Part shown: positions 15,542 through 24,643 of the stretch, in pieces
How positions within the stretch are numbered: the stretch's first letter is position 1
Layout of the letters: the number at the start of each line of letters is the position of its first letter
Source: Desulfolinea sp050305405
Lineage (GTDB): Bacteria; Chloroflexota; Anaerolineae; Anaerolineales; Villigracilaceae
DNA: 64,000 bases
Reading direction: 5' to 3'
Assembly (NCBI GenBank): GCA_050305405.1
Contig: JBNLFG010000001.1
Span: 186,001-250,000 of the forward strand
Position numbers and translations under genes: made by a program
The notes under the pieces: model-generated
Databases searched by the model: none
What the model was told of the DNA's origin: nothing
What the model saw: the letters and a program-made list of their open reading frames with translations, nothing else

Positions 15542-15676
15542 CATGACCTCCAGCACTGCAAAACATGACCTTAGGCCGCCTATAGTCATAGCGTTCTAAA
15601 ACTCAAGCTTACGAGGTCATGATGCAAAATCCATTCCAACAATCTCCATTAGAAATCAATATTCTTCAATCCAATC
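15542..15676. other. Non-coding stretch, possible degraded mobile-element end
   Basis: A 9-bp inverted pair (15542-15550 and 15613-15621) flanks about 60 bp. A short open frame then starts at 15618, MMQNPFQQSPLEINILQ, with a GAGG upstream, and ends after 24 codons at the operator palindrome. It looks like the start of a lost gene, perhaps a transposase, but I cannot name it. Confidence 0.25.
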
Positions 15677-15720
15677 TAAATACATGTCAATAAACATTAA
15701 TATTTATTGACATGTATTTA
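15677..15720. promoter_or_regulatory. 18-bp-arm palindromic operator of the MFS pump
   Basis: Arms 15677-15694 and 15703-15720 are perfect reverse complements around an 8-nt AT-rich centre. The right arm contains the -35 box TTGACA of the MFS promoter. A dimeric repressor would block RNA polymerase here. No regulator gene adjoins. Confidence 0.7.
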
Positions 15721-15734
15721 TTTTTACGTATAAT
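15707..15734 (+). promoter_or_regulatory. Promoter of the MFS transporter
   Basis: TTGACA (15707-15712), a 16-bp spacer, then TATAAT (15729-15734). The leader before the ATG at 15799 is about 58 nt and holds an 8-bp stem (15764-15771 with 15782-15789) just upstream of the GAGG ribosome binding site. Confidence 0.75.
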
Positions 15735-15798
15735 ACCTTTAATATTTCAAAAGATTGAATAAAATTTCTTAATGAAAGCACTAAGAAATCGAGGCTAA

Positions 15799-17082
15799 AT
15801 GGAAATCCAATCACAACAACCACCTTTGCCCACAAACTGGGCTGCCCGCTTTTTCACTATCTGGACAGGTCAAGCCGTTTCACTTTTAGGCAGTTCACTG
15901 GTCCAATTTGCATTGGTCTGGTATCTCACCAAAGAGACCGGCTCCGCAACCGTGCTGGCAACCGCAACACTCGCCGCCCTTTTGCCGCAGATCGTGCTCG
16001 GTCCCTTCATCGGCGCCCTGGTCGACCGCTGGAGCCGGCGCATCATCATGATCGTGGCAGATTCGTCCATAGCGGTAGCAACTTTGGGTCTGGTGTGGCT
16101 CTTCGCCAGCGGCCGTATCGAAGTCTGGCATATTTACGTTATCATGGCGATCCGTTCGATGGGCGGCGCATTCCACAGTCCCGCCATGACCGCATCCACA
16201 TCACTGATGGTGCCAGAAAAACATCTAGCGCGCGTTGCAGGTGCCAACCAGACTTTACAGGGCATCATCACCATTGCAGCGCCACCTTTAGGGGCCCTTT
16301 TAATCGAAACGATCTCAACCCAAAACGTACTTCTGATTGACGTCTTTACCGCGCTCGTAGCCGTGCTCCCCCTCTTCTTCATTTCCATCCCGCAACCGCA
16401 AAACCAGGTCGAACAAGCGAACGGCTCACGCGAAAAAACGTCCTACTGGCAAGATCTGCGCGCGGGCTTTCGCTATGTGCGCCAGTGGAAGGGGCTTTTT
16501 TGGCTGATCCTTTTGGCGATGATGCTCAACTTCCTGCTCGGGCCGACCTCGGCGCTGCTACCGCTGGTCATCACGAAGATCTTCGGCGGTGGCGCGCTGG
16601 AATTGGGCTGGGTCGAATCGACCTTTGGCGTTGGCATAATCATAGCAGGTATCCTACTCAGCATCTGGGGCGGCTTCAAACGACGCATCATCACATCATT
16701 TCTGGGTATCGTCGGGATCGGGATTTCAGTTACCGCCGTTGGTTTGGTGCCTGCCAATATGTTCTATTTGCTTCTCGTAGCAAACTTTTTCGTGGGATTT
16801 GCGCAAGTCTTCGCAAACGGCCCCCTGAATGCCATCTTTCAAGCCTCCGTTGCACCGGAGATGCAGGGACGCGTCTTTTCCCTGCTGGGTGCCGGGGCAA
16901 CAGCCATGATGCCCATCGGCTTGATGATCGCCGGACCGCTCTCCGATTTGGTTGGAATCCGTTTCTGGTTCCTTTTCGGCGGCTCAATCTGTGTGCTTAT
17001 GGCTGTCGCAGCGACCTTCAATTCGGCGATTATGAACATCGAAACCAACAATAACGAAAACACCGCTACCGCTACTGCCTAA
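15799..17082 (+). CDS. MFS transporter, MefA-like drug efflux type
   Basis: A 427-residue, 12-helix permease. It starts with NWAARFFTIWTGQAVSLLGS and keeps the loop between helices 2 and 3 (GALVDRWSRRIIM), as in macrolide-efflux-type MFS proteins. A tight operator over its promoter suggests it is induced by a ligand, fitting an efflux pump. The transported compound is unknown. It is followed by two hairpins and a convergent gene. Confidence 0.85.
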   Translation: MEIQSQQPPLPTNWAARFFTIWTGQAVSLLGSSLVQFALVWYLTKETGSATVLATATLAALLPQIVLGPFIGALVDRWSRRIIMIVADSSIAVATLGLVWLFASGRIEVWHIYVIMAIRSMGGAFHSPAMTASTSLMVPEKHLARVAGANQTLQGIITIAAPPLGALLIETISTQNVLLIDVFTALVAVLPLFFISIPQPQNQVEQANGSREKTSYWQDLRAGFRYVRQWKGLFWLILLAMMLNFLLGPTSALLPLVITKIFGGGALELGWVESTFGVGIIIAGILLSIWGGFKRRIITSFLGIVGIGISVTAVGLVPANMFYLLLVANFFVGFAQVFANGPLNAIFQASVAPEMQGRVFSLLGAGATAMMPIGLMIAGPLSDLVGIRFWFLFGGSICVLMAVAATFNSAIMNIETNNNENTATATA

Positions 17083-17100
17083 ACATTTACCGCTAACACA

Positions 17101-17139
17101 ACCAGACCACAAAAGCCTTTGAGGCTTTTGTGGTCTGGT
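17101..17139 (+). terminator. Long perfect hairpin after the MFS gene
   Basis: 18-bp arms (17101-17118, 17122-17139) with a 3-nt loop. No T run follows, so termination is less certain. It shares its build with the other long-arm hairpins in the window. Confidence 0.6.
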
Positions 17140-17146
17140 TAACGAA

Positions 17147-17169
17147 AAAGAGCCTATCTCAGGCTCTTT
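17147..17169 (-). terminator. Terminator of the HAD hydrolase gene
   Basis: A 9-bp stem (17147-17155 with 17161-17169) with a T run on the minus strand, five nt beyond the HAD stop. Confidence 0.75.
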
Positions 17170-17173
17170 GCAT

Positions 17174-17785
17174 TTAAAGAAGCTGGTTGTCTTTCAACAC
17201 CTTTTCCAAGCCATCCGCTGATTTGAAATGGACAGTCTGAAACCCCAGCCTTTGCGCCACTTCAACATTCGCCAGCGAATCGTCGATGAAAAGACATTCT
17301 TCCGCGTCTTCGGGAATACGCTCAAGCAGGCAGTGAAATATCTCTGGCTCAGGCTTAATCATCTTCACTGCTCCAGAAAGCACAACTTCATCTAAATCCT
17401 TCAAAAAAGTGAACTCATCTCGTACTAGAGGAAAGGTCTCGGCTGACCAATTGCTCAAGCCATAAACGGGATACCCCTTCCCTTTCAGGCGATAAAGCAA
17501 ATCGACCGTGCCAGCATTCATACCTGTGATCGAGTTGATCCAGTTATCGGCGTAAGCAGCGATCAGCTCTGCTCGATGTGGGAATTTCTTCGATTGAATC
17601 GCAACTGCTTCCGCAAAAGGGCGCCCTTTGTCTTGAAGTGCGTTCCAATTATAGAAATCAACTTCTTCGAGAAAAGCGTCGATCGCTGCTTTGTCAGGGA
17701 AATAATCTTGATAGAGATTATAGGGACTCCAGTCGATAAGGACACCGCCGAAGTCAAAAATAATAGCTTTGATTTGTGATGACAT
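17174..17785 (-). CDS. HAD-superfamily hydrolase, subfamily IA
   Basis: A 203-residue protein. Motif I is IIFDFGGVLIDWSP (variant with DFGG), motif II is VYGLSNWSAE, motif III is VKMIKPEPEIF and motif IV is CLFIDDSLANVE. This is the DFGG-type HAD-IA group that includes phosphatases and haloacid-dehalogenase-like enzymes. It is a single gene; its substrate cannot be told. Confidence 0.88.
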   Translation of the reverse strand: MSSQIKAIIFDFGGVLIDWSPYNLYQDYFPDKAAIDAFLEEVDFYNWNALQDKGRPFAEAVAIQSKKFPHRAELIAAYADNWINSITGMNAGTVDLLYRLKGKGYPVYGLSNWSAETFPLVRDEFTFLKDLDEVVLSGAVKMIKPEPEIFHCLLERIPEDAEECLFIDDSLANVEVAQRLGFQTVHFKSADGLEKVLKDNQLL

Positions 17786-17913
17786 AAGTAAGTTAGCATG
17801 ATTCTGCGAGGCAGCTTCACCGCCGAAGCAGTCCTGTGGAATTTTGCTTGCTCCATGTTCGAGAAGATTGCTTTGTCACGAGTGCATGCTTCTCGCAAAA
17901 TCAGAATGAAACT

Positions 17914-20442
17914 TTATGGAATAAACCAACTCGGGCTTTCACCCGCTTCGACGACGACGCTCTCTTCGCCAGTTTCCAAATCCAGGATATGAATTTGCGA
18001 CGGGGCGTCGACGTTGGAGACAGAATAGCTGCGGAACAGTAAATAGCGTCCATCGGGCGACCAAGCCGCAGGTCCATGCGTGGTTTCGACGTCATCGGTC
18101 AGGGCACGGGATTCGCTGCCATTAGGGCGGCTGATCCATATTTGGTCGCCGTTCGAGGCTCGGTCTATCGTCCACTCACCACGTGCAAAGGCAATCCACT
18201 CGCCGTCAGGTGACCAGGTCGGCGTGTTGTCATCGAAGTTCTCTTCGCTCGGTAACGGCGTGAGTGTACCACTAGCGACATCATAGAGCGAGAGCTTGTT
18301 GAGATATTTATCGCCAAAAAATTGCAAGTCGGAGATCAGAAAGGTCTGCGCATTCGGCGCCCAGACCGCCGCCGAGCCGATCTCGGTCGAGAGCGATTGG
18401 CGCTCGCCACTTTGCAGATTGTAGACCTGAATAGCCTGCGGGCTGGCGGAGGTGTAGCTGAGCCAAACGCTGTCATACGACCAACGCGGATTATATCCGG
18501 GCAATTGAGCATCCTGAAAGGCGGGTTGGGTTTCTTTGGTCTCAAGATCAAGCCACCACATCGACGGGATGCCAAGATAGGCTTGTTCGTTGGCGAAGTC
18601 GAGACGGCTGTAGAGAATTCGCCCGCTGCCAGGCGACCAGAGCGCATCCGAGCAAGAGGAGTCGGGACAATTAAGGAGTAATTCAGGGGCGTCGATGCCC
18701 GCATCCCAATACCAGAGATCAGAACCACGCCCGCCATCAGGGATCGAGTAGATCAGGCTGTTACGGTCAGGCGAAACAGTGTAATTCCAGACACCCGTGT
18801 CGCCGTTTGTGATCTGTTCAGATTCCCTGCCGCGTGCAGGGACAAGATAAAGCTGCTTGTGATAGTCTGCGTCGATGGCGAGATAAACGACGGATGCTTT
18901 TTTGAGCGAGAAAACATTCGGGTCACCAGAGAGAGAAAAACCAGCAGGGAATTTATTGACGGCACTAATGCTCAACGCCGCACCCAGGCCCAGTACAACC
19001 AACGAACTGATCACAGGCACAACAAAAGATGCCCTGCTGAACCACTGCAGGCGGGCAAAAATCTGCTTGGACTGCACCATGACAATGCCAATGGCAATCA
19101 GGACGACCGCCAAGCCGAGGCTGAACGAAACGATCAATGATAGCCCAAAAGCAATGCGGTTGATGGTAATGGCAATCAGCAAAATCGCAATTGCATCGGG
19201 ACAGGGGACGAGACCGCCGCTGATACCCAGCGCGATTAACGAACGCCAACTGATGCCTTCAAGCGGGTTTTCCCGCAGCGCAGCCACGCCACTTGGAAGC
19301 GGAATTGCGCCAAAATCTTCGGGGTTATGGCTGTGCTCGGGCCCCGTCTCTTTAATTTCCTGCTGAATGGTCAGGCGAGTGCTTTTTTCAGTTTTCTCAA
19401 TCTTTTTTGCCACTGTAGGCTCTTTTTGGCGGCGGCGCTCATCCAGCCAGACCCTTAAGCGGGGCACGAGTAGCGCCAAACCTAAAATCACGATCAACAA
19501 ACCAGAGACCAACTCAAGCATCGGAAAAAGCTGCGTCGGCATGATGTGTTGGGAGAGCGATAAAGTCGCCAAGCCGAGCAAAAAGACCGAGCCAGTATGC
19601 GTCAACGTGACCAATGCGCCCAACGCTACCGCATGATAGGTTTTCCCTTGCGAGCCGACCAAATAGGCTGCCACAATCGTTTTTCCATGCCCTGGACTGA
19701 GAGCGTGCAAAGCGCCCAAGATCAGCGCAATCGCAAAAGCGGCTAAAAAAAGCAAAGGCGAGATCTCAGGTGTGCGCAAAAAACCTTCCAAGATTGCCAG
19801 AATGCCCTGCTTGTTTTCCGCCTGCTGTACGGCTTCTTCAGCAGCATCGCCCAAGCCGAGCGCTTCAACCACTGGCGGGATCGATGGCATCCCACTCTCC
19901 CAAGTCGCTGCACCTTGTAAGCCAAAATGCACCCGCAGCAAGCCGTTATCCTGTTCGGGTTCGGTCAATCCCAGCCCGTCGGCATTGAGCGTATACCAAC
20001 TCAGACTATTCGAGGCGTTGTAATCGTTCAGCAAAAGCAAGTCGTGCCCGACCGACACGTCCAGCCCAGCCCAATCGCCCCACAGTTCGATCACGATCGG
20101 CGAGTCGCCCGTCCGCAGCGAGGGCAGGTCATCCGCCCATTGCACGGAAGCAAGTTCAAGATGCAGGGGCGTCCCGTCCAATTCCGCCGAAAAACTCACC
20201 AACAAGGGCGTCACCCACGCCAGCGCTTCAGCATCCGAGACCAGATCATCCCCGTCCGTATCCGCATCGTGCCAGACAACGTGCGTCACCATCGGTCCCG
20301 GTACCAATTCCCACAAAATCTGCACGCCCTGCGCCGACAAAATAACGGTATGCGTGTGAAAATACATATCCGCAGGATGGGCGTGAACGGTCTGCGGAAT
20401 GAGTACGAGCAAAACAATAAAAATTAGAATTCGTTTTTGCAT
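17914..20442 (-). CDS. NicO/RcnA-type metal exporter fused to a TolB-like beta-propeller
   Basis: A very long member (842 residues) with three parts. A signal peptide and an extracytoplasmic N-domain (about 22-225) contain an EF-hand-like stretch DADTDGDDLVSDAE. A NicO permease (about 226-490) has GALHALSPGHGKTIVAAYL and SGGLVPCPDAIAILLIAI, split by a loop with HSHNPED. A C-terminal extracytoplasmic region (about 510-842) has WD40/TolB repeats such as WSPDGEWIAFARG and WSPDGRYLLFRS. NicO proteins export nickel or cobalt, and the N-domain type occurs in related transporters. The propeller fusion is unusual to me. Its start overlaps the PHP gene end by 19 bp. Confidence 0.85.
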   Translation of the reverse strand: MQKRILIFIVLLVLIPQTVHAHPADMYFHTHTVILSAQGVQILWELVPGPMVTHVVWHDADTDGDDLVSDAEALAWVTPLLVSFSAELDGTPLHLELASVQWADDLPSLRTGDSPIVIELWGDWAGLDVSVGHDLLLLNDYNASNSLSWYTLNADGLGLTEPEQDNGLLRVHFGLQGAATWESGMPSIPPVVEALGLGDAAEEAVQQAENKQGILAILEGFLRTPEISPLLFLAAFAIALILGALHALSPGHGKTIVAAYLVGSQGKTYHAVALGALVTLTHTGSVFLLGLATLSLSQHIMPTQLFPMLELVSGLLIVILGLALLVPRLRVWLDERRRQKEPTVAKKIEKTEKSTRLTIQQEIKETGPEHSHNPEDFGAIPLPSGVAALRENPLEGISWRSLIALGISGGLVPCPDAIAILLIAITINRIAFGLSLIVSFSLGLAVVLIAIGIVMVQSKQIFARLQWFSRASFVVPVISSLVVLGLGAALSISAVNKFPAGFSLSGDPNVFSLKKASVVYLAIDADYHKQLYLVPARGRESEQITNGDTGVWNYTVSPDRNSLIYSIPDGGRGSDLWYWDAGIDAPELLLNCPDSSCSDALWSPGSGRILYSRLDFANEQAYLGIPSMWWLDLETKETQPAFQDAQLPGYNPRWSYDSVWLSYTSASPQAIQVYNLQSGERQSLSTEIGSAAVWAPNAQTFLISDLQFFGDKYLNKLSLYDVASGTLTPLPSEENFDDNTPTWSPDGEWIAFARGEWTIDRASNGDQIWISRPNGSESRALTDDVETTHGPAAWSPDGRYLLFRSYSVSNVDAPSQIHILDLETGEESVVVEAGESPSWFIP

Positions 20443-21086
20443 AGCTTTTTGGAGAGGGCGGCATAGCGGGATGCCAGCCGAGCGTGGATGCCTGTGCTGC
20501 GAAGATGGGGGACACCCTGGCGGATAACCCCCCGCAGCTCGCTCGCGGAGTTAAAGTTGGGCAGCGTCAAAGTGGCTCTGCCCAGCTCCCAAAGTGTGTG
20601 CGCGTCAGACCCCACCGTCGACGGAATGCCGTGCCTTTCGGCAAACTCCGCTGCCTTGCGATTCATGCTCGGTAACAGACAGCGGGCATTAAAGGTCTCG
20701 ATGGCATCCACCAGCGGTAGAATTTCGAGCAAATCAGCTTCCTGCCAATGTCCGCTGCGGGTATAGTCAAAAGGGTGCGAGATGCTGATAAAGGCATCTT
20801 GTTCTCTCAACCGCCTGATCGTCTCCTGTGGTGTCAATCCTGCTGGGATTTCTTGAGTAACAAAGGCTGCCAGAATTTCTCCCTGCGTGGTCATAATCTC
20901 TTCACCGACAATAACCAATTCAGGAGCAATGGCTTGCGCTTCAAGCGCACCTTCAATGCTATTGTGGTCGCTGATGATAACGCGCCCGATACCTTTTCGA
21001 CGGCAGGCGGCAACCAAGTCCGCAGGGCGGACGAGGGAGTCTTTTGAGTGGATGGTGTGGCAGTGGAATTCGGTGCGAAAGAGCAT
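20424..21086 (-). CDS. PHP-domain metal-dependent phosphoesterase
   Basis: A 220-residue protein. Metal ligands fit the PHP fold: EFHCHTIHSKDS near the start, IISDHNSIEG, ISISHPFDYTR and TVGSDAHTLWELG. Members hydrolyse phosphoesters such as nucleotide 3',5'-bisphosphates or histidinol phosphate; the substrate here is open. It is translated just ahead of the NicO fusion gene with overlapping ends, so the two share a transcript. Confidence 0.87.
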   Translation of the reverse strand: MLFRTEFHCHTIHSKDSLVRPADLVAACRRKGIGRVIISDHNSIEGALEAQAIAPELVIVGEEIMTTQGEILAAFVTQEIPAGLTPQETIRRLREQDAFISISHPFDYTRSGHWQEADLLEILPLVDAIETFNARCLLPSMNRKAAEFAERHGIPSTVGSDAHTLWELGRATLTLPNFNSASELRGVIRQGVPHLRSTGIHARLASRYAALSKKLCKNEF

Positions 21087-21131
21087 GAGGCAATTCTAGC
21101 ATTTCAAGAGGAAAAGGGCGACTCTAAATGA

Positions 21132-21137
21132 TATAAT
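21132..21137 (+). promoter_or_regulatory. -10 box close to the first SPFH-like gene
   Basis: TATAAT ends 9 nt before the ATG at 21147. There is no ribosome binding site and no clear -35 box. It is consistent with a leaderless or very short leader. Confidence 0.5.
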
Positions 21138-21146
21138 TTTTCTTAT

Positions 21147-22751
21147 ATGGGTGAGAAAACTCAATCGCAAAACTCTAAACTTTCCTCTACTCTCTGGGGA
21201 CTTGCCTTGGGCGGGATATACGTCACGGCTATGTGGTTTTCTGGCGGATTAACGCTGAAAGCAACTAGCATCCTTCGCATCTTTTTTCATATAATTTTAT
21301 TCTTTATCCTGCGCTCTTGGTGGTACTACTTTTTTTCCCAATTTATCCTACCTGTTCGTACAAAAACTGATCGAAAAAAAATATATGAGCGCTTGATACA
21401 AAATTCAGGCGGAGCAGCCTTGTTTATCAAAGATGGCAAACTCATTGAATCAGAAGGGGAAAGCAAAAAAAGTGGCGATGGTGTTATAGTTTTAGACAGC
21501 GCCAGTGCAGTGGTAATGAAGAAACCCGATAAATATACAAAAACAGCGGGCCCCGGGGTTCTCTTCACCGACAAGGGCGAGACCATCGCTGAGGTACCTG
21601 TTCCTCTTCAAAAACTGAAAGACTCTATTGGCCCGAGGGGAGATGAAGACCCATTTGCTCCAAAGAGTACTCACAAAGATATTGAAAGTTATACAGCTAC
21701 ACAACGCCGTCGCTACGAGACCAGTGGGCTAACACGTGACGCTGTGGAAATTGTCCCAAACATCAATATTATATTCAAGATCGATGCTGACCCCGCCACA
21801 GGGAACGAGGACGGATCTCGCTTTGGCTATAACGCAGACGCTGTTCGCAAGGCAATCTGGCACACTACGACTGACCATAAAAGCGACAATAAAAACATCT
21901 ACTGGAATCAACTACCCATAAACTTAGCTGCCGATCTCTGGCGTGAATATCTAGAAAAGTACCGCTTTGAAGAATTATTTAAAGCTGAGCAGGAAATCAA
22001 AAAGGAAACAGAAAAAAAAGACGCCGAAGCAAAAACATCCGCCCCCACTCATTCATCTCCACCACCCCACTATGAATATCAATGGCAAGGTATTCTTTGC
22101 GACATCCTTTTGGATATCAATGTCTGGCTTGGGAAAAAGATCAAAAATGTTGATGACCGAATATCGCCTCCAATTCAAGAAGAAGAAAAAAGCATTAAAA
22201 CTCCCAGCATTGCTAAAAAAGAGCAACCAACTAAAGAAACGGCTTTACAAAGTATTAAGCGCTATATGTCACAACGGCTAAAAGAACCATTTTATACGCC
22301 TGTAGATCGATATGGGAAACCAATAGAGACTGAAGGTGAAAAACCTAACAGCCCTGAATATCATTTTCTTAAGGAACGCGGGATTCGCGTCATTAGCATT
22401 GGCGTGAGCAATTTGCGCTTTAGTAACAAGCTAGAAAAAGAAATGATCGATGGTTGGTCTAGCACTTGGTTGAAAAATGCCAAAGAAGATCAAGCCTACA
22501 TTGAAAAACAAATTCTAATTCGAAAAACGCGAGGTAAGGAAAAAGCACTCATAGAATATACTAATGCTCTTAGCAAGGGATTAGTGAAAGAAACCCCACA
22601 TAAACCAGAAGAAGCGTTAAAAAATTTACTGAAGACTACACGCCGCGAGATTATCCGAAACCCAGCCCTGCACAAAGAAGCTGAAAAAGAGATAGAGCAA
22701 TTAACCGACCTTCTTCATTGGGTTGACAGAGGGGGGCAACCACTTGGATAA
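21147..22751 (+). CDS. SPFH/Band-7-like membrane protein A
   Basis: A 534-residue protein. Two N-terminal membrane helices (about 12-32 and 42-68) are followed by an SPFH-like beta domain (GDGVIVLDSASAVVMKKP, GPGVLFTDKGETIAEVPV, about 108-150), then a charged region with long helices. A Lys/Glu/Ala/Pro-rich linker (about 275-305) interrupts it. A final helical part (about 430-520) resembles the SPFH tail. SPFH proteins oligomerise into membrane scaffolds. I assign the family from the repeated G-P-G-V and polybasic helical features, not from a search. It overlaps its partner gene. Confidence 0.6.
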   Translation: MGEKTQSQNSKLSSTLWGLALGGIYVTAMWFSGGLTLKATSILRIFFHIILFFILRSWWYYFFSQFILPVRTKTDRKKIYERLIQNSGGAALFIKDGKLIESEGESKKSGDGVIVLDSASAVVMKKPDKYTKTAGPGVLFTDKGETIAEVPVPLQKLKDSIGPRGDEDPFAPKSTHKDIESYTATQRRRYETSGLTRDAVEIVPNINIIFKIDADPATGNEDGSRFGYNADAVRKAIWHTTTDHKSDNKNIYWNQLPINLAADLWREYLEKYRFEELFKAEQEIKKETEKKDAEAKTSAPTHSSPPPHYEYQWQGILCDILLDINVWLGKKIKNVDDRISPPIQEEEKSIKTPSIAKKEQPTKETALQSIKRYMSQRLKEPFYTPVDRYGKPIETEGEKPNSPEYHFLKERGIRVISIGVSNLRFSNKLEKEMIDGWSSTWLKNAKEDQAYIEKQILIRKTRGKEKALIEYTNALSKGLVKETPHKPEEALKNLLKTTRREIIRNPALHKEAEKEIEQLTDLLHWVDRGGQPLG

Positions 22752-24630
22752 ACGAAGACCATGCGATCTCAGTGAAGCAAAACAAGAGTTCCGCGAAAAC
22801 GTCAAAAAGCTGAGAGGTTCTCTCTCCACCTACTTCTTTATTCTTGACACAAAGGGAGCCGGGGTCAGAAAAAAAACTATTCAACTTACCCTTTTTATCG
22901 CATGGTCAATGTTAAGTTTAATCCTGCTATACAAGACAGGCTTTGTAAGCCTGTTAGGAAAATCCTTCCAGTATCTCTTGGTATCGCCTCCCCCTCCAGA
23001 TAATCCAATTATTGAGTTGGTGAATCTTCTTGTAAAAGAGATTGGTCCCATGACCGCTTTCTTTTTCACCATTATACTGGCTCCGTTCCTTCTTGCATAT
23101 CATGCAGCAGTCCAGTATCTTTCCGATATTTACGAGTTAGAAGATCAAGACATCGCAGCAAAGTTTATTTGGCAAGCAGCATTCGCCAGCGAGTATGACT
23201 CCATATCAATCGTCGAAGGAAAAATAGCTGACAAAGATCAGAATTCCCCCATCATTAGAATCGGCGGCCCCGGTATCATCAACGTCGACTTATGCAGCGC
23301 CGCCCTGTTCGAGAAACCCAATGGGCGTCCACATGTAATCGGACCTGTATACAAGCCGCCCTTCAAAAAACTTAAATCCACAGAAAAGTTATTCTCCGAT
23401 CTTAAGAAGAAAATGCCAAAAACTGAAAAGCCTTCCATAGACGAAAAGGTCATTGAAGGTTTCGAGCGTTTCAGATTTGCAAAAAACTTACACGATGAAG
23501 CGCTCGTCCCAATTGAAGTTGCTTCGCGCACACGTGATGGCATTCCCGTTATCGCAAAAGATGTACGGCTTGTTTACAGCATTTGGCGTGGCAATCCATC
23601 AGACGAAGAATTAAAAGCGATCTATCCCTATCGGAAGGAAGCTATCCCAAGCTTCTTCTATGATGCAAGCTGTACAGTATCTTCAATTCACAAAGGTCGT
23701 TGTACGATCTCACCTATTGACCCCATGCAGGGAATTGTCAGCGCAGCGCTTGGTAGCTTTATTTCACAACATTCACTGAGTGAATTTCTTACTTCTGCCG
23801 GCGAACCAGAAAAGGAATATCTAAAAAAACGAGCACAAGAATACCAAGATGAAAAAGACCAACTCGACAGAATACCCCAAAAAACGCTTGACTTTTCAGA
23901 CAATAAATTTAGCATACCTGACTTTTCACCACGTAGTGAAGCCAACCCACTTTTTACAGAATTCGCAGATGAATTCTCTATCAACAATCGAAAAAAAGGT
24001 GTTGTCCTGTATTGGCTAGGCACAGGCACCTGGGTTGTTCCAGTAGAAACCGTTATCAATAAAAATAAAGAGGCGCAAAAACTAACAAAAGAAAACGTAA
24101 AAAACGGCTCACCAAAATCACTCAACAAAACAGAAGACAAAGCAAAACGCGATGAATTGTTACGACTAATTCGACAAGTCCCTTTGCAGGCAGCGAAGTT
24201 CTCTTATGCATCGAGTTCATTACGCGAAACTTTAATCAGAGAAACCCTGGAAAACTATATAGAATTAATCAAGAATGCTTGGCTCATCGCAGATACGTAC
24301 GAAGACGACTACAAAGATATTGACAGTATTATTCTGGCTGATGCATCAAAAAAAATATACAAAACCATGCACGCACATTGGGTGGGCGACAAACCAAAAA
24401 CCACAACAACAGACACTAATTTTGAAGAAATCAAAAAAGCTCTAGAAAAAGCAATAAAAGTAGAAAAAAATCCTGATATCATTAAACTGGTGCGCAACCT
24501 TTTAACAAAAGTCTCAGGGGACAAGAATGCGATGATTCGTCTAATTGTGCATGAAAAAGAAAAATCTCCTAACTCTTCCCTAAAAACCCAGATAGAAAAC
24601 ACCATCGACCAATTGCTTCAAGATAACTGA
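22744..24630 (+). CDS. SPFH/Band-7-like membrane protein B
   Basis: A 628-residue protein. TTG at 22744 is the best start: GAGGGGGG lies 8 nt upstream, no ATG is available, and the codon overlaps the end of protein A, implying coupled translation. TTG at 22723 adds seven residues. Two membrane helices (about 45-65 and 95-120) are followed by an SPFH-like domain (PIIRIGGPGIINVD, SAALFEKPNGRPHVIGP, IEVASRTRDGIPVIAKDV). A helical, Lys-rich second half contains PLQAAKFSYASSSLRE. Probably a hetero-oligomeric partner of protein A. Function unknown. Confidence 0.65.
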   Translation: MDKRRPCDLSEAKQEFRENVKKLRGSLSTYFFILDTKGAGVRKKTIQLTLFIAWSMLSLILLYKTGFVSLLGKSFQYLLVSPPPPDNPIIELVNLLVKEIGPMTAFFFTIILAPFLLAYHAAVQYLSDIYELEDQDIAAKFIWQAAFASEYDSISIVEGKIADKDQNSPIIRIGGPGIINVDLCSAALFEKPNGRPHVIGPVYKPPFKKLKSTEKLFSDLKKKMPKTEKPSIDEKVIEGFERFRFAKNLHDEALVPIEVASRTRDGIPVIAKDVRLVYSIWRGNPSDEELKAIYPYRKEAIPSFFYDASCTVSSIHKGRCTISPIDPMQGIVSAALGSFISQHSLSEFLTSAGEPEKEYLKKRAQEYQDEKDQLDRIPQKTLDFSDNKFSIPDFSPRSEANPLFTEFADEFSINNRKKGVVLYWLGTGTWVVPVETVINKNKEAQKLTKENVKNGSPKSLNKTEDKAKRDELLRLIRQVPLQAAKFSYASSSLRETLIRETLENYIELIKNAWLIADTYEDDYKDIDSIILADASKKIYKTMHAHWVGDKPKTTTTDTNFEEIKKALEKAIKVEKNPDIIKLVRNLLTKVSGDKNAMIRLIVHEKEKSPNSSLKTQIENTIDQLLQDN

Positions 24631-24643
24631 TAAATACTATATT

